The notes: a model not told the origin generated them from the letters alone. DNA of 64,000 bases from Diabrotica undecimpunctata (GCF_040954645.1 NC_092813.1:18483235-18547234); one strand, 5' to 3'; shown: positions 19,591-32,715, counted from the first letter of the stretch. Translations and numbers: made by a program.

Positions 19591-21104
19591 GATTTGAAAT
19601 TAAAAATCATACTTAATATGCTTGTTATGTGTTATTGTGCATACTGATTATCTTTTTCACCCTTGTAACTTACTAAATATAATATAATCGGTAATAATAT
19701 AGTCTTTCATTCTGCGTTTAAATTTTTTAAAAATACTTATTAGTTCTCTCAGTGTTCGAAAAAAATTAATGCATTTAAAAAGCATCGGTCCGAAATTTTG
19801 CGCCTACACTCATAAGAACATACACCAATGATAATAAACCTAACATAACGTAACCAAACCTAACCAAATCTAACCTAACCCTGGTAAAAAGCAGTAGGTT
19901 TCTGTTAAAACAATATAACCCAAACTAACTTAAAATCAGACTGAGAAGCTCACAATTTTTATTTGAAAAGATTGATATTTTTCTTTACATTTTATTAATA
20001 CATAATTAAAGCTGCCAAATAACAAAAAATATGAATAGTTAATTTACCGTTTCACTTGATTCCTTTTTCGCAGATCGCAAGATGTTTGTGTGGGTTCTAT
20101 ACTCTCTTTGCACTATTTTAAGTTGCTTTTGTTAAAGTAAAGCACTGCCGGTGTCCCTCTTTCTTGCTTTATCTGCTTTATTTTTATTATTATTGTCTTT
20201 TATCTGTCGGTAATGTTAAAATCACTATAAACTAAGTTACTACTACTGCCACTTACTACAAACAAGCAAAAAAACATGTGTTACTTCGAACGTTAAGTAA
20301 AATTAAACGAATACGAAGTACTGATAACTGAAACTGAACTGAAGTACGAACACGGCTTAGGGCTTAGGGCTTACGGCTACAGCATAGCATATTTCTAACT
20401 TAACAGTGGGGGTATAATATAGCATATTCGACAAATTCCTCCGTCGCGTCGCGTCGGTTATTACAACAATTTTAGGTGTGGCACTTAGCCCAATTGATCG
20501 CATATTTTAAAGATAAATACAAAAAAATTTTTTTACGCCTTCGAAATTTGAAAAGAACAGAAAACTATTCAGGAACTTAGTTTCAAAGACAAATTACTGT
20601 AATTTAATAAAAATGAAAATGACAAGAGTAAAAAAGCTATCAAATTTAAGTTCTAATATAAATTCTTTATTTTAAATTTTGAAGAAATTTGTCTAAACTT
20701 TTATACCTCAACGCATTCATGAACAAAAATGTTAAATTCAATGTGACAAAGGAAAGTTGTCCTTGATACACTAAAAAATGCTCTAATGAACTAGCTCTTA
20801 AGTTAAGCTGTATGTATTCAAAAAACATATAAAGCAGAACAACGAATAGAGTATGAATCAGGAAGTTTCTTAAAGAGTGACCTAAACTAATTAATAATTA
20901 TTTTGAAGCAGTTAATATCCATCCATTCGGGCATTTAGTTCCTTATATGTTACGACACAAAACGACAAATTTTTAGTAAAATCGTCAAAAACTGACTAGA
21001 ATGTCCTTCGATTTAGAAGATTACAATTTTAAAATAACATTTATAGTAGACATAACATAGGTAGATATTATATCTACCAATACTATTGATATCCTCCTCT
21101 AAAT
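19591..21104. other. Intergenic, no gene recognised
   Basis: AT-rich DNA. Around 19838-19910 it contains an inverted copy of the 13.6-13.8 kb repeat end (cctaaccaaatctaacctaa, ctggtaaaaagcagta). Near 20356 there are two copies of cttagggcttaggg and near 20443 a GC-rich gtcgcgtcgcgtcgg. I see no coding region. Confidence 0.5.
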
Positions 21105-21330
21105 ATTTCCATTTTGCGCCTATGCTATCCAATTGCTCGCATTTCTTTTGAAGTCGCGTTGGGATCTTCCCCGGCTTCGCTTGTCTGCCCGTGGTCTATA
21201 CTCAAGTAATTTTTTTGTCCACCTGCCGTCTCTCACTCTTCCCATCTCCATTTTTGCCTTGTAATAAGTTCGATAATGTTTTCCACTCTGGTCCGCTCTG
21301 GTGCCACACAACTTTCTTGTTTGTTAGTCT
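21105..21330 (-). pseudogene. RTE-like LINE, C-terminal half (split by R1-like insertion)
   Basis: Minus-strand text: LTNKK, ERTRVENIIELITRQKWRWE (~21290-21225), then in a shifted frame RDGRWTKKLLEYRPRADKRS and DFKRNASNWIA then TAG (~21120). This continues the element whose earlier part lies at 23202-23340; the two are separated by the R1-like LINE. Confidence 0.7.
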
Positions 21331-21345
21331 ATTTCTCAAGTTTAG

Positions 21346-23201
21346 ATAGATAGATAGATTTAGAGAGGTGGCCTTTTGGCCTATTCTACTGCGACCTGTT
21401 CAGATTGATTGTGGTTCTTTAGTTCTAGATAACATTCTCTAGTCTGATTCTTTTTTAAAAAGTCTAATAGCTTCAAGACTGTACCTTTCATGTAGCTATT
21501 TGCCGGTGGATATTCTTCTCCTAATGTAAAGAACTGCACATTTGCTAGAATGTCACATTGACACAGAATGTGCTCTGCTGTTTCTTCTTCAAGGTGACAC
21601 AATCTGCACAGGTCATCATCTGATAATCCCATCAGCTTCAAGTGCCTATTTAGCTTACTATGTAAAGCCCTGTTAGAAGACCTACTATGACTTTGACTGT
21701 TTTCCTATCTTTGCTTATTAGGTCTGCCGTAAATTTTGGCGAGTGTTCTGTAATGAACTGTTTCGCCTGTCTTTGTCCTGGTAAATTCCTCCACCATTCC
21801 AGACATTTGTGAGATACCAACTTCCATGTAGCCATTCTTGTTACTGACTTTGCAACGCCGCAGAAGGGTTCCGGTCCAATGAATGGCATTGATGAGCCTT
21901 GTTTGGCCATTACATCTTCTTCTTCATTGCCCTTATGACCCTCGTGCCTCGGTTCCCACGCTACCGTAACCTTGCTACGGTCTCCTAGTTTATTTAGGGC
22001 ACACACGCAATCCCATACTAACTTAGAATTGACCTCTACAGAATTGAGTGCCTTAAGCGCTGCCTAACTATCTGTGAAGATGGTAACTGAACATAACGTT
22101 GTTTCCTGCCTTTTTATTTCTTCCACGCAGTGATGGATTGCCGCTATTTTCGCCTGGAAAACTGTCACATCCTTAGATAGACTTACCGAGAAATGTATCC
22201 CTTGATTTGTCCCTACTATGCCGGCTCCCACACCCTCCGATGTTTTTGAGCCATCCGTGTACCAGGTAGCAGCAGCTTGTATGGTTACACCTTTATTCCA
22301 GTCTTCCCTGCCTGGTATCTTAATACTAAACTCATTTTTAAAGCTATATCTCGTAGCTGTTGCAACGATAGGTTTCCCTATCACAATATCGGCTTTTAGC
22401 TCCTCGATTAGCTTCCTGTTGTCAGTAACATGCATCTGGCTTATATGTCGCTGAATATGGATTAATCTGTGCATCACTGATGTGGCTTCGCTCTGTATAA
22501 AGATATGAAGTAGTTGTAGATTCAGCAGGACTTCCAAAGATGCAGTAGGAGTTGTTTTCATGGCCCCCGTAATACACAGGCATGTTAGCCTTTGTGTATT
22601 ACCTAGCAGCCTTATTGCTCCCACTTTCTGCTTCTTTGTCCACCACGTCACCGAACCATAGGTTATCATGGGTCTAATAACCTTTGTCTATAACCATAGA
22701 GTCATTTTGGGGTTAAGTCCCTAATTCTTACCGCACATTCTTCTACATCTGCCCAGGGACATAGTAGCTTTCTGTGTGGTTTTCAGAATGTGTGTATTCC
22801 ATGTAATCCTATGACCAAAATACACCCCAAGGTATTTTGTTTCTTTGGCAAATGAAGTCTCTGTTCCTCCCAGCATCGGTGGTTTTAGGCATTGTAGTAC
22901 TGTTTTTTTGGTGAAATTGGCGATTTGTGTTTTCTGAGCATTGACTATCAGTCTCTCTTGTTTACACCAGTCGTCAACTATATTTAGGGCTGCTTGCATT
23001 CTCTCAGACAGCACCTGGACAAACCTGCGTCTGACAATGATTACTATATGGTCAGCATATCCTAGACAGTAAAAGACTTCTGTAAACAGATTTCTGAGGA
23101 AATCATCTACCAAGGTAGAGGGGACAAAACTCCTTCTTGTGGACAGCCTCCATCTACTTTTGCTTTGATGGTTGCTTTACCCAGAGTGGATATTAGTGGA
23201 T
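21346..23201 (-). pseudogene. R1-like LINE with RNase H, 5'-truncated
   Basis: On the minus strand: RT end (KVDGGCPQEGVLSP ~23150; CLGYADHIVIIVRRRFVQVL, where the second catalytic Asp reads His; KYLGVYFGHRITWNTHI), a Gly/Trp linker (ITYGSVTWWTKKQKVGAIRL), an RNase H domain (ATWYTDGSKTSEGVGAGIVG ~22255; VFQAKIAAIHHCVEEI; TDS; WEPRHEGHKGNEEEDVMAKQ ~21950) and a C-terminal zinc motif (DDLCRLCHLEEETAEHILCQ C ~21600). It stops at VAVE-TAG (21381). The 3' end has a short (atct)n tail. Imperfect 15-bp target duplications flank it (21331-21345 atttctcaagtttag; 23202-23216 atttttcaagattag). Three stops or frameshifts break the ORF. Confidence 0.85.
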
Positions 23202-23340
23202 ATTTTTCAAGATTAGTCCAAGAATTGATCTCTCTATTTTACGTTGTGTCCTTTTCAATATTTCCGCTGATGTTTGGGTGAGAGTTAAGGTTTCTGCTCC
23301 ATATGTGAGGACTGGTAGAACACACTACGAGAAAGCTTTT
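23202..23340 (-). pseudogene. RTE-like LINE, upstream half (split by R1-like insertion)
   Basis: Minus-strand reading CVLPVLTYGAETLTLTQTSA then EILKRTQRKIERSILGLILK N, which is the post-RT segment of an RTE-like ORF2. It joins conceptually to 21105-21330 once the R1-like LINE is discounted. Confidence 0.7.
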
Positions 23341-24160
23341 CTGGTTGTCTCACCTTAATCTTATCAATACTCTTAATGATCATGATATTGTGTATAAAAG
23401 TTGTAATTATTAAAAGGTAAGTGGTGGTTGCAGCTGCGGCATTGCACCATAAGGAATACCTTGACTCTATAGATATGCGTTTCGAGCTCACCCTCACTGG
23501 CTAGTTATATACAGAGTGAACAAGTATCAACATTGGGGATGTTTAAAGTTAACTAATAAAAGTGCTATTTTTAGTTTTTTGTTTTTATTAATTGTTTAAA
23601 CTTAAAATGTGACTAAAAAGATACCCAGGTACCCATTAAGTTTTTAAATATAATTTTTTTTTTGTTTTTGTTAACTTTTTTGGAATTTTAGTAAACATTT
23701 TTATACTTAATTTCTTCAACTAAATTTAATTTGTAGATTTATGACAGTTCTAAAATATAAGAGGTGCAGAGTATTTTCACCTGTAAATGAGGGTTTGGGT
23801 ACCCTGCTCCTCTATATATTTTGAATAAAATGTATATTAAAATGTATATTTTTTAAAGCTATTTCCTTGTAGCATTTTTAAATTATTTACCATTTTTAAT
23901 GGAAATCAGTAAAAACCCAATAATACGTAAACTGGAAGTCACTGGAGCATCGAACAATTAATGGAGATGAGAGATCAAGTACATTATTTGTAAGGTAAAA
24001 TGAAGAATCGATAAGGTAAGTATGAGACCAATAATGATAAAAAATAAACACGAATACCAAACGGTTCAAAGAGGGGTACGAAGGGCAATAACCAAAAAGT
24101 AAAACGAATGCTGGAAGAAAAACTGCTCCATTTTGTTATTTTTATAAAAAATAAAATTAT
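23341..24160. other. Intergenic, no gene recognised
   Basis: AT-rich DNA without ORFs above background, repeats or hairpins that I can recognise. Confidence 0.5.
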
Positions 24161-24161
24161 A

Positions 24162-24357
24162 ATATTTAATTATATTTAATTTTATTTAATTTTATTTAAT
24201 TTTATCTAATTTTATTTAATTTTTTTAAATTTTATTTAATTTTATTTAATTTTATTTAATTTTATTTAATTTTATTTCATTTTATTTAATTTTATCTAAT
24301 TTTATTTACTTTTATTTAATTTTATTTAATTTTATTTATTTTATATAATTTTATTTG
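24162..24357. repeat. 10-bp minisatellite (ttttatttaa)n
   Basis: About 19 tandem copies of ttttatttaa with occasional substitutions (tttatctaat, tttatttcat) and length changes. Confidence 0.9.
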
Positions 24358-25139
24358 AATCTATTTTATTTTTTTTTATTTTAAGTATACAAATATTTTA
24401 AAATCAAATTTAGTCAACACTGGCACTATGAGGTGCCGTTGCAAAGACAAATAAATAATTTTAAATATTTCATGCGATACTACTTTCTATTTAAGATTTT
24501 AAACATGATATCCATAAAAAGATTTATGGATTTCACTAAAAAGAAAACCTGGGTGAATAGTTTTTAGTGGACCACCATGTAAATAGTTTTTAGTTGTTAC
24601 GACGTTCCCGTACTTTAGTAGCTTTAGGTGTTAGCTTCGTTTAGTTTTTTATTTATATAAAATAAAATTAAAAGTGTGGGTCACATCGATACCAGCGGGT
24701 TTGTATACGAATCACTCGTATATTATCACTGCATATTTCTAATAAGTTAGAAACTTTACAGTACCAACGAAGAACGTAAACATTCCGCAATATATGTAGT
24801 AAACCGAATGAAAACTGTGTTGACGGTTTATAAGTACCAACGCTCAACATTTCAACAGTCAAGAATGGGATCAATTCCTAATTCCTACTGTTGTCAATCT
24901 TTTTTATTTTTTAATTAAATTATATATCATAAAGTATGATGATTCTAGAATCCCGTATTTTTTAAAATTGAAACTATTTGTTTATTATTGAAAATAATAA
25001 TTTTTAAGACTTTTCAACGGACGTTAAAAATATTGACATATATTCAATTATAAATAAATGTAGCAGTTGACTATATAATTCATTTGTGCGACTTTTTTAT
25101 TCTATATGTAACAAAATTGTGTTTCATTTCATTTCGCAG
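24358..25139. other. Intergenic, no gene recognised
   Basis: AT-rich DNA. A minus-strand ORF at 24668-24874 has no recognisable motif and is probably chance. Confidence 0.5.
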
Positions 25140-28068
25140 TACAAAGTCTGGAGAGGGAGACTCTGAACCCAAACCCCTGGTCCTCCAGGTAGGGGGTTAA
25201 GGCATTGGGCTAACTCCCCAGTACTTGTAAAAAACATAAAAAATGTTAAAAAACCCAATCACACGCCTCGGAATAGGACGGCACAACAAAGACGACATAA
25301 GCTTCAAAAAAGGACACGATTTTTTGGTACATGGAACGTTCAAGGTATATCAAAAAAATTCAATGAAGTCTGACATGAATTAACAGAACTAAAAATAGAC
25401 ATAGCAGTCATTACTGAAACAAAAACGAAGGGAACCGGCTCTGAAAATCAAGGAAAATATGACCATTTCTATAGTGGAATACCAAAAAAATGTAGAGCTC
25501 AACAGGGAATTTCTTTAATGATTCAGCTTCGGATTTTCAGATTTTGAAACAGCTTTACGAAGAAATATCGAAAATAAGTCAATCGCGGGAAATAATATTA
25601 ATAGGGGATATTAACAGTAGAGTAGGAAGAAAAGATGCGGATGAAATAGTAGGAAAATACGGAGAAGACACCAAGAACAACAATGGTGAAAGATTCATAG
25701 ATTTATGCAACCAGAATCAACTCAGAATCTTAAATGGATACTTTCCACATAAACTGATACACAGCTATACATGGATTCAGGAAACACGAAACATAAAATC
25801 AATAATCGATTATATTGTAACAAAACAAAAAACCCGAATGAGATTACAAGATGTAAGAGTTTAGAGAAGTGCAACATGCGGTAGCGATCACTGTTTATTA
25901 CGTTCAAAAATACACTTCCCAATCCGAAGACAACAGAGAGAAACACATATAGATATAAACAAGACAGAAAAGATACAGGAACGAAGATACAACAGCAGAA
26001 GCCTAGATGAAGAAAGTACCCCAGACTTAGTTAAAAATAGATTGGCTGAGAAGCTACAAATTCCCGCTCCTAAGAATATCGACCAGTTATATGAACATAT
26101 AAAAAACAACTGTTTACACGAAGCAGCATTTGAAACAATGGGATTCTACATAAAACCCAAGGTAAACAAACCATACTGGTGGGATAACGAAATAGAGGAA
26201 GAAGTAAAATGTAAAAGACAACTATACCAACAATATTTAAGCTCCAAATCATTACAAGACAAAATAAAATATAAAGAAAAACAAGCAGAAGTACGAAGGA
26301 AAATCTCTAAGAAGAAGAACGAGTCTTGGGAAAGAAACTGTCAACGAATAAATACTTATCTAGAAGGAACTAGAAGCACAGAAAGCTGGAAACTGATAAA
26401 AAATTGAGAAAAGAAAAGAATAAAAAAGTAATATAGAGCATAAAACCGGAAGATTGGGAAGAGTATTTTAAAGAACTTTTGGTAGAGAATAGAATCGAAT
26501 TTCAAGAACATATAAATCAAAACAAGATAGAATTTCAATAGTCGGCGCGCCAATAAGATTAACAACAGAGGAAATTAAAAATGTATGTAAATATCTGAAG
26601 AGGAACAAAACTCCAGGACTAGGGGATATACCCGGAGAATTGTTTAAGTACGGAATGAACAAATTGTACGAATATCTTCGACAACTATTTCAAGAATGCA
26701 TAAACACAAGCGAAATCCCTACGGAATGAAAGATATCATACCTCAGTACTATACATAAAAAGGGTTATAAAATAATTGTGAAATTTACCGAGGAATAGCT
26801 GTAACCGGAGCTGTAACTGGATTTATGAATCGAATATATGGAAAGGTTTTAAAGAACCGAATCGAGAGAGAATACTTAGATTATGAAGCAGAAGAACAAG
26901 CAGGATTTCGCACAAGTCGATCCACTATTGACCACATTTTCTCCTTAACCCAGATAATAGAAAAAAAGATGGCATGGAATCAAGAGATTCATATGTTGTT
27001 CGTCGACCTAGGGAAAGCCTACGACAGCGTTCCACTGAAGAAGCTGTGACAATCAATGGAAAGCACGAATATTAATATAGAATTAATAGAAGCCGTCAAA
27101 GTAATATACTACCAACCAATAACAAAAATAAAAGCAGGGACACAAATAACAACAGGATTTATAACATCAAAGGGATTAAAGCAAGGATGTTGTCTGTTAC
27201 CCACTTTATTTAAAATATACCTTGAAAGTGCTTTAAATAGATGGAAATAAAAATTCAGGACAATGGGAATACCACTCACCAACACTATGGTATATACGCT
27301 CAACTTTGCAGACGATCAAATAATAATGGCTCAAGATTATGACGATTTAAACTATATGACACGAAAATTACTTGAAGAGTATGATATATGGGGTCTAGAA
27401 GTAAATAAAAAGAAAACCGAATAACTGTGCATTGGAGTAGAACAAAAAGATCTCATATTAGACGATAACACCACTATAAAGCACTGTTTTTTCTACAAAT
27501 ATATTATCACTATTTCACACGATGAAACATTAGACAAAGCCATGAGAGAGAAATACGTCAGGGAGATAAGCCATCACAATCTTAAACAGCATTTTATGGG
27601 TCCAATCCATCAACAAAGAAAATAAAAAGAGGATATATGAGACTACAGTAAAAAGTATCACTTTGTGCAGCTTTAAGGTATGGCCACTGAAAGAAAGAAC
27701 ACTGGCAACGCTAAAAGCGACGGAAATGGATTTTTGGAAAAGAGCCGCAGGAAGAGAAAGGATTACCAACGAACGCATTAGAGAAATAATGGGAATCAAA
27801 CGAACAATCACTGATGACCTAACAACAAAACTTATCTGGTTCGTTCACATACAAAGAATGGATGAGCAACGAACACCAAAAGAAATATTAAAATGGCAAC
27901 CAGAAGGAAAGAGAAAACGAGGTAGACCGAGAAAAAGTTGGAGCCAAAGAATAAATAAAGAACTGAGAGAGAGGGCCATAGAAGAAGACCTATGGAACAA
28001 CCGGACTAAGTGGCGATTGGAAGTCGGAAAACGGCGGAAAACGTTATAAACCGACAAGTAGTAGTAGT
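25140..28068 (+). pseudogene. RTE/craniofacial-type LINE, nearly full length but decayed
   Basis: 5' leader (gttaaggcattgggctaact ~25196), endonuclease (LVHGTFKVYQ ~25325; LKIDIAVITETKTKGTGSEN ~25390; a deletion near 25520; REIILIGDINSRVGRKDADE ~25574; NQLRILNGYFPHKLIHSYTW; SIIDYIVTKQKTRMRLQDVR ~25800), linker KPYWWDNEIEEEVKCKRQLY (~26170), RT (EEQAGFRTSRSTIDHIFSLT ~26890; HMLFVDLGKAYDSVPLKKL ~26990; GLKQGCCLLPTLFKIYLESA ~27170; NFADDQIIMAQDYDDLNYMT ~27304; LEVNKKKTE) and the C-terminal GKRKRGRPRKSWSQRINKEL (~27905). It ends with a TAA at 28047 and a (gta)n tail at 28057-28066. Interrupted by at least six stops or frameshifts; the RT box keeps ADD. Confidence 0.85.
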
Positions 28069-28069
28069 A

Positions 28070-28439
28070 ATTTAATCAGAATTGTGTTTAAATTTGGGAG
28101 TGTTGCAATAATATTATTTCTCTTAGTAAATGACTACATAGATACTCGTACAGCTTAAATAATATTTTCGTTACTTGGAAAAGTCTTAAATTGTAATATA
28201 TACTTAATTTTTCAGTTCTGCTAGGTTCAAATCTTGTTCTTGTACTTTTCATTCCTTTATTGAACAGTCTCTAACATCACTATCACGAAAAATTGTTTTG
28301 AATTTTTTGTTAATAGTTGTTTTCTATCCCTCAGATCTTTATGCGAAAATAGTTTTTGTATTTTCTGCCGTGTTTTATCATTAGTATAAAATATGCAATA
28401 TCTTTAACTTTTTCTGCTTCTTTTGAATGAATCTTAATC
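28070..28439. other. Intergenic, no gene recognised
   Basis: AT-rich DNA between the LINE tail and the hAT-like fragment. Nothing recognised. Confidence 0.5.
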
Positions 28440-29040
28440 AATGAATCATAATATTAAAACTACTGTATTTAGGTATTCGTCTTTTTGTTGAAGTCTTGTT
28501 TACAGCATTTATTTTCTCTAAAATCATTTTCCACATACTAAGTAACAGTACATATTCAAATGTATCAAATGTTTTATGTGATTTGATAGCTTATGACCTT
28601 TTTAATGGTTTTCCATTTTTGTTTGAGGAAAAATGACGAACACAATGTTTAATTTTTTCATAATTTTCCTTTAAAGATTTCACAGCATCAGAACGAGCAG
28701 ACCACCTGGTATCACAAATAGGTTTAATACTCAAGTATTTGCCCTTACAATGAATTTCACCTATGTGTAGAGCTTGAATTAGAAAACAAAAACGTACAAT
28801 TCCTGAGCGATACTGAAAAAAGTTCAAACTTTCATTTTCCACGAAAATTTCGACACTAGCCTGTCCAATTAAATTTAAGAATGATTGGCGCATGGTATAA
28901 AATGGGCAGAAAAATATAATGTTTTATTCTGGATTGGAGTCCGTTATATTTACCTGATATATTTAACGCATTATCTAAACGCTGTCCTCGACATTTATTG
29001 ATGGAGTTAATGTGGTCACTGGAGTTTTCATACTCTGGCA
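28440..29040 (-). pseudogene. hAT/ZMYM1-like transposase fragment
   Basis: Minus-strand pieces: CRGQRLDNALNISGKYNGLQ SRIKH (~28985-28920), after a frameshift MRQSFLNLIGQASVEIF (~28890) and FFQYRSG, then ICDTRWSARSDAVKSLKENY (~28710), KPLKRS, a stop, and TFDTFEYVLLLSMWKMILEK INAVNKTS (~28570-28490). CRGQ-x-DNA-NMSGKY-GLQ-RI, the CDTRWSAR box and the F-Y-L-x-MW-x-IL-x-IN-V-K segment are typical of ZMYM1-like proteins derived from hAT transposons. At least three breaks; the N-terminal zinc fingers and C-terminal dimerisation domain are missing. Confidence 0.7.
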
Positions 29041-29219
29041 ATTTTTTATGTACAGTTTTCCAATCATGATAAGCATGGGAACGCTTTTCTAACCTTGTCG
29101 AATATCAATCAACGATTCGGTATAATTTAGACATGTTTCAGCAATAATTACAAGTATTACGTTTTTCTGTTAAATAAAAATAAAAATTAATTATAAAAAT
29201 TAAAAAGTAAAAACCTAAT

Positions 29220-29290
29220 TTTAGGGCCCTAAAAATTACGAGCTCTAGGCACTTCCTAGGTTGCCTAGGCCTTAGTCCGTCCCTAATTGT
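29220..29290 (-). repeat. Possible terminus of the hAT-like element
   Basis: Minus-strand tagggacggactaaggccta then gcaacctaggaagtgcctag is a GC-rich, self-complementary block just upstream of the hAT-like fragment. It could be the element's 5' end with subterminal repeats (cctaggcaacctagg). The opposite end was not found. Confidence 0.35.
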
Positions 29291-29785
29291 ACGGTTATAA
29301 AATGTTTAAAGCATAAATTGCAACTAATGAAATTTTATCAGATATAGAAAGATTTATTATTTCCAAATGTCATTATCTCAATTCACTCAAGAGCCAAGTG
29401 ATCGTGAAACTGGATATGATTTCTGATAATCATACCGCTCGTGGGATTTGTTGATGGCAAATTATATAAATAAAAGTCTTTTATCGTTAAACACGCTATG
29501 AGAAAATGGTTTCATCAATGTTATTGGTTCTCTGGGTCCTGGATAATATGTGAATATCGATATATTGAAAAAATATTTTCCAATTTAGTTGCCTGTTTCC
29601 CATTTTGGTGTAAGTTATAATTATTATAATTACTATAATTATTGATGTTTTGGACAGTCCCAGTGTTAAAATAGGGTAAAAGGTTCCCGCGTGCAATACT
29701 AGCATAGGCGTCCTCCGATTTTTTTGTTTAATTATATTTATTTAATCTTTTGAAAGTCATATAAAATTTAGGTTAACTAAATAAA
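29291..29785. other. Intergenic, no gene recognised
   Basis: AT-rich DNA; only short palindromic ataattattataattac tracts near 29630. No coding text. Confidence 0.5.
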
Positions 29786-29876
29786 AATAACAACTTATTT
29801 TTTTTTTATTTAAACACAAAACCACACCAACCACGCAGGGTTATTAGTGGATATAACAAATACATGAAATATTACA

Positions 29877-32711
29877 TTAAATAAAATTGAATAACTTGAT
29901 GTCTTTTAAATAGCTTAACACTGTCGTAATTTTTTTGGTGAGAACTGTCTTGAGATCATCATCTGTGAATCCGTGGGATCTTCTTTTTTCCCTGAATTGA
30001 GGACAATTAAGCAGGATGTGTTTTACAGTCAGTGGGTTAGAGCAGCTGGAGCAGATAGGTAGTGGTTCTTTTGTTATTAGGTATTTGTGTGTTAAGACAG
30101 TATGGCCAATTCTTAAACGATTAATAATGACTTGGTTTCTTCTTTTTAAAGGAGTCTCCAGGACATCAGTTATTTTTGGGTAAATTTCATTTAATTTAGT
30201 ACCTAATTTTTCCCAATAATTTTGCCAAGTATTAATACAGTGGATTTTAACCAGGTTTTTTAGATCGGTGTACGGATATGTCTTCAATTTTGCAGGATGT
30301 TTTGAGTTCATTCGACTTTTGTTAGCTAGTTGGTCTGCTTTTTCATTTCCGTAAATACCTGTATGTGAAGGTACCTAAATAAAAGCCGCTTCCTTTCCTG
30401 ATGATCGAAATTTTTCTAGTTCGTTTTTTATACTCTGTATAATAGGGTTGTTGGTTATATATTTTTTTCAGTTCCAGTAATGCATTTAATGAGTCTGTTA
30501 CGATAATGCACTTCATCGTTCTACTCTTTTCGAAGAAGATTAGGGCTTAAAAAATAGCTGTAGCCTCACCTGTTAGTATACTGCAGTTGGTTGGTATCGA
30601 TATCCTATAAGAATTTTCTTTACAGTAGTAGGCAGCAGCGTGACCATTTGGAGTTTTAGAGGCATTGGTAAGGATTTGCAAATAATTAGGATAGTGGTCT
30701 AGAATTTACATGAATAGATATTTAATTATTGTGGAATTTGTAGTTGATTTGGGATACTTGTTAAGTGTTACGCCAATAGTTAATGGGTGGCTTGTTTATG
30801 GGGGATAGTTTGCATTTATATTTAGCGATACATTAAGATGATTCATATCGAAAGTTTTGAGCTTTATTCTTTCTATGAGGGGTGTAGAGTTTTTGGTCTT
30901 ATTGTTAGGAGGAAGTCCAGGGTTGCAGATGTGGAAAAATACAGGATGCTGTTTATGGGATGATATCTTTGCAATGTAGTTCAACGATAGTTTCTGTCGT
31001 CTCATATGTAAGGGAGGTTCTCCAGTTAGAACTTGCATACTACTAACCGGACTAGTTTTAAAAGCTCCCAGTGCTAATCTCAAAGCTGTAGATTGAATAC
31101 TGTTTAGGTTTTTAGAGTGGTTTTACATGCAGCATCGTAATATATGCAACCATAGTCGATTTTAGTTCTAATGAGCGATTTGTAAAGCCTATTAATATTT
31201 TACGATCAGCACCCCAAATTTTCTCGGATAATATTTTGAGTATATTTAATCTCTTTTGACAGGAAAGCTATAGTTTATTTATGTGCGAATTCCAATATAA
31301 AGTTCTCTCAAAAGTTAGACCTAGAAAGTTTATTTCTTTTGACTGTTCTAAAGGTAAATTATTTAATGTTAGACTAGTTGTGAGGTGGGTTTTATTTTTA
31401 TTAAAAATAATGTATTGTGTCTTTTCAGTAGAAAAAACAAATCCCGTTTTTATCGTCCAATTACAAAGCCGATTTAGGAAACTCTGTATAATTTTAGTTG
31501 CTCTCAGTACAAAATTCAATTTAGTATAAATAACAATGTCATCTGCGTAAAAACCAGCTTTAATGGGTGCTTTAATTACATCCATAATATTATTAAAAGC
31601 GATTAAGAATAAAGTTGGACTAAGAATCGAACCTTGAGGAATTCCAGTATCTAGTATCTTAAATGAGCTTTTAACACCATTTATTCCAACTTGAATCGAG
31701 CGATCTTTAAAATTTTTTTTTATAAATGCAAGTATGTTACCTTGAATACCAGTATCTTTTAATGTTTGTAGAATACAGTGTCTCCATGCTCTATCGTAAG
31801 TTTGGGTAATATCGAAAAATATTAGTTTTTGGTTATTTGCAAAAGCTTCAATAATTGAAGTCTGTAATGCAACGTGATTATCTAATGTGGACCTGCTTCT
31901 TCGAAAACCACTTTGAAAGGGAGTAAGAAAGTTATTATTTTTCAAGTACCATATAAGGCGGAGGTTTAAAATTTTTTCTAGGATTTTGAACATGCAACAT
32001 GCAAGAGAGATGGGTCGGTAAGAGGTAGGGTTGTCTTTTGGTTTGTTAGGCTTAATAATGGGAATGATAATTGCTTTAGACCAAAGATCTGGGAATTCAT
32101 GCTTTAAGAAGCAGGTATTAAATAAATCTAACAGAATTAATTTGGCGCCGAATAGTAAGTTTTTTATGAAGACTGGTAGAATATCATCTGGTCCTGCAGA
32201 TGTGTTTTTTATATTTGAGAGAGAAAATTCTAACTCTTGAAGAGTTATAGGAGCATTTAAGGGCTAGTCAGAGTTGTTAATGGAGATTGTAGAAGCTTCT
32301 ATGTTTTTCTTATATGTTAGGGATTTGTCAGAAATATTTTTGTCGCTAGAATTTTCTTGATAGACATTAGCTAAAGTTTCTGCGATTGTATTTTTGCAAG
32401 TGATTAATTTATTATTGTGTGTTAAGGTGTTTATATTTCTATACGAATTGGAGCCTTTAAGTTTACGAATTTTAGTCCAGATAACCTCGGAGGGTGTTGA
32501 CGAATTGATAGATGATACGTACTCTCTCCAGGTATTTCTTTTGCTTTTCGTTATGAGATATCTTGCTGTAGCCCTGAGTTTTTTGAAACTACGTAAATTT
32601 TCATTAGTATTATGTTTTTTAATTACATTAAAAGCATGGTTGCAAGAAGATAGAGCATATGCTACTTCATTGTTCCACCAAGGTACTGGAGGTCTTTTGT
32701 AGAAGTTTGTT
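29877..32711 (-). pseudogene. I-like LINE ORF2, RT and RNase H part
   Basis: Reading the minus strand: KTNFYKRPPVPWWNNEVAYA (32700), WREYVSSINSSTPSEVIWTK IRKLKGSNSYRN, RT (MFKILEKILNLRLIWYLKN 31993; QSGFRRSRSTLDNHVALQTS; FFDITQTYDRAWRH; DTGIPQGSILSPTLFLIAFN; FYADDIVIYTK ~31540 with both catalytic Asp; NFLGLTFERTLYWNSHINKL), linker RLALGAFKTSPVSSMQVLTG EPPL (31080), RNase H traces with VPSHTGIYGNEKADQLANKS (~30370), and a C-terminal Cys-His motif ICSSCSNPLTVKHILLNCPQ (~30040). It ends FNFI-TAA at 29877. At least four breaks, e.g. a stop at 32264 and frame changes near 31260 and 30790. It is far better preserved than the copy at 4015-6415. Confidence 0.85.
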
Positions 32712-32715
32712 TTAC
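32712..32715. other. TTAC target-site duplication (left)
   Basis: Matches TTAC at 46538-46541 on the right of the 3' LTR. The uninterrupted relative of this site is in the LINE copy near 4918-4925. Confidence 0.7.

Noticed and set aside
19850..19890. taaccaaatctaacctaacc as TTAGG-type telomeric repeat
   Set aside because: Only irregular copies; it is part of the dispersed repeat also seen near 13.7 kb.
20350..20380. cttagggcttaggg as TTAGGC telomere-like array
   Set aside because: Two and a half copies only; no array.
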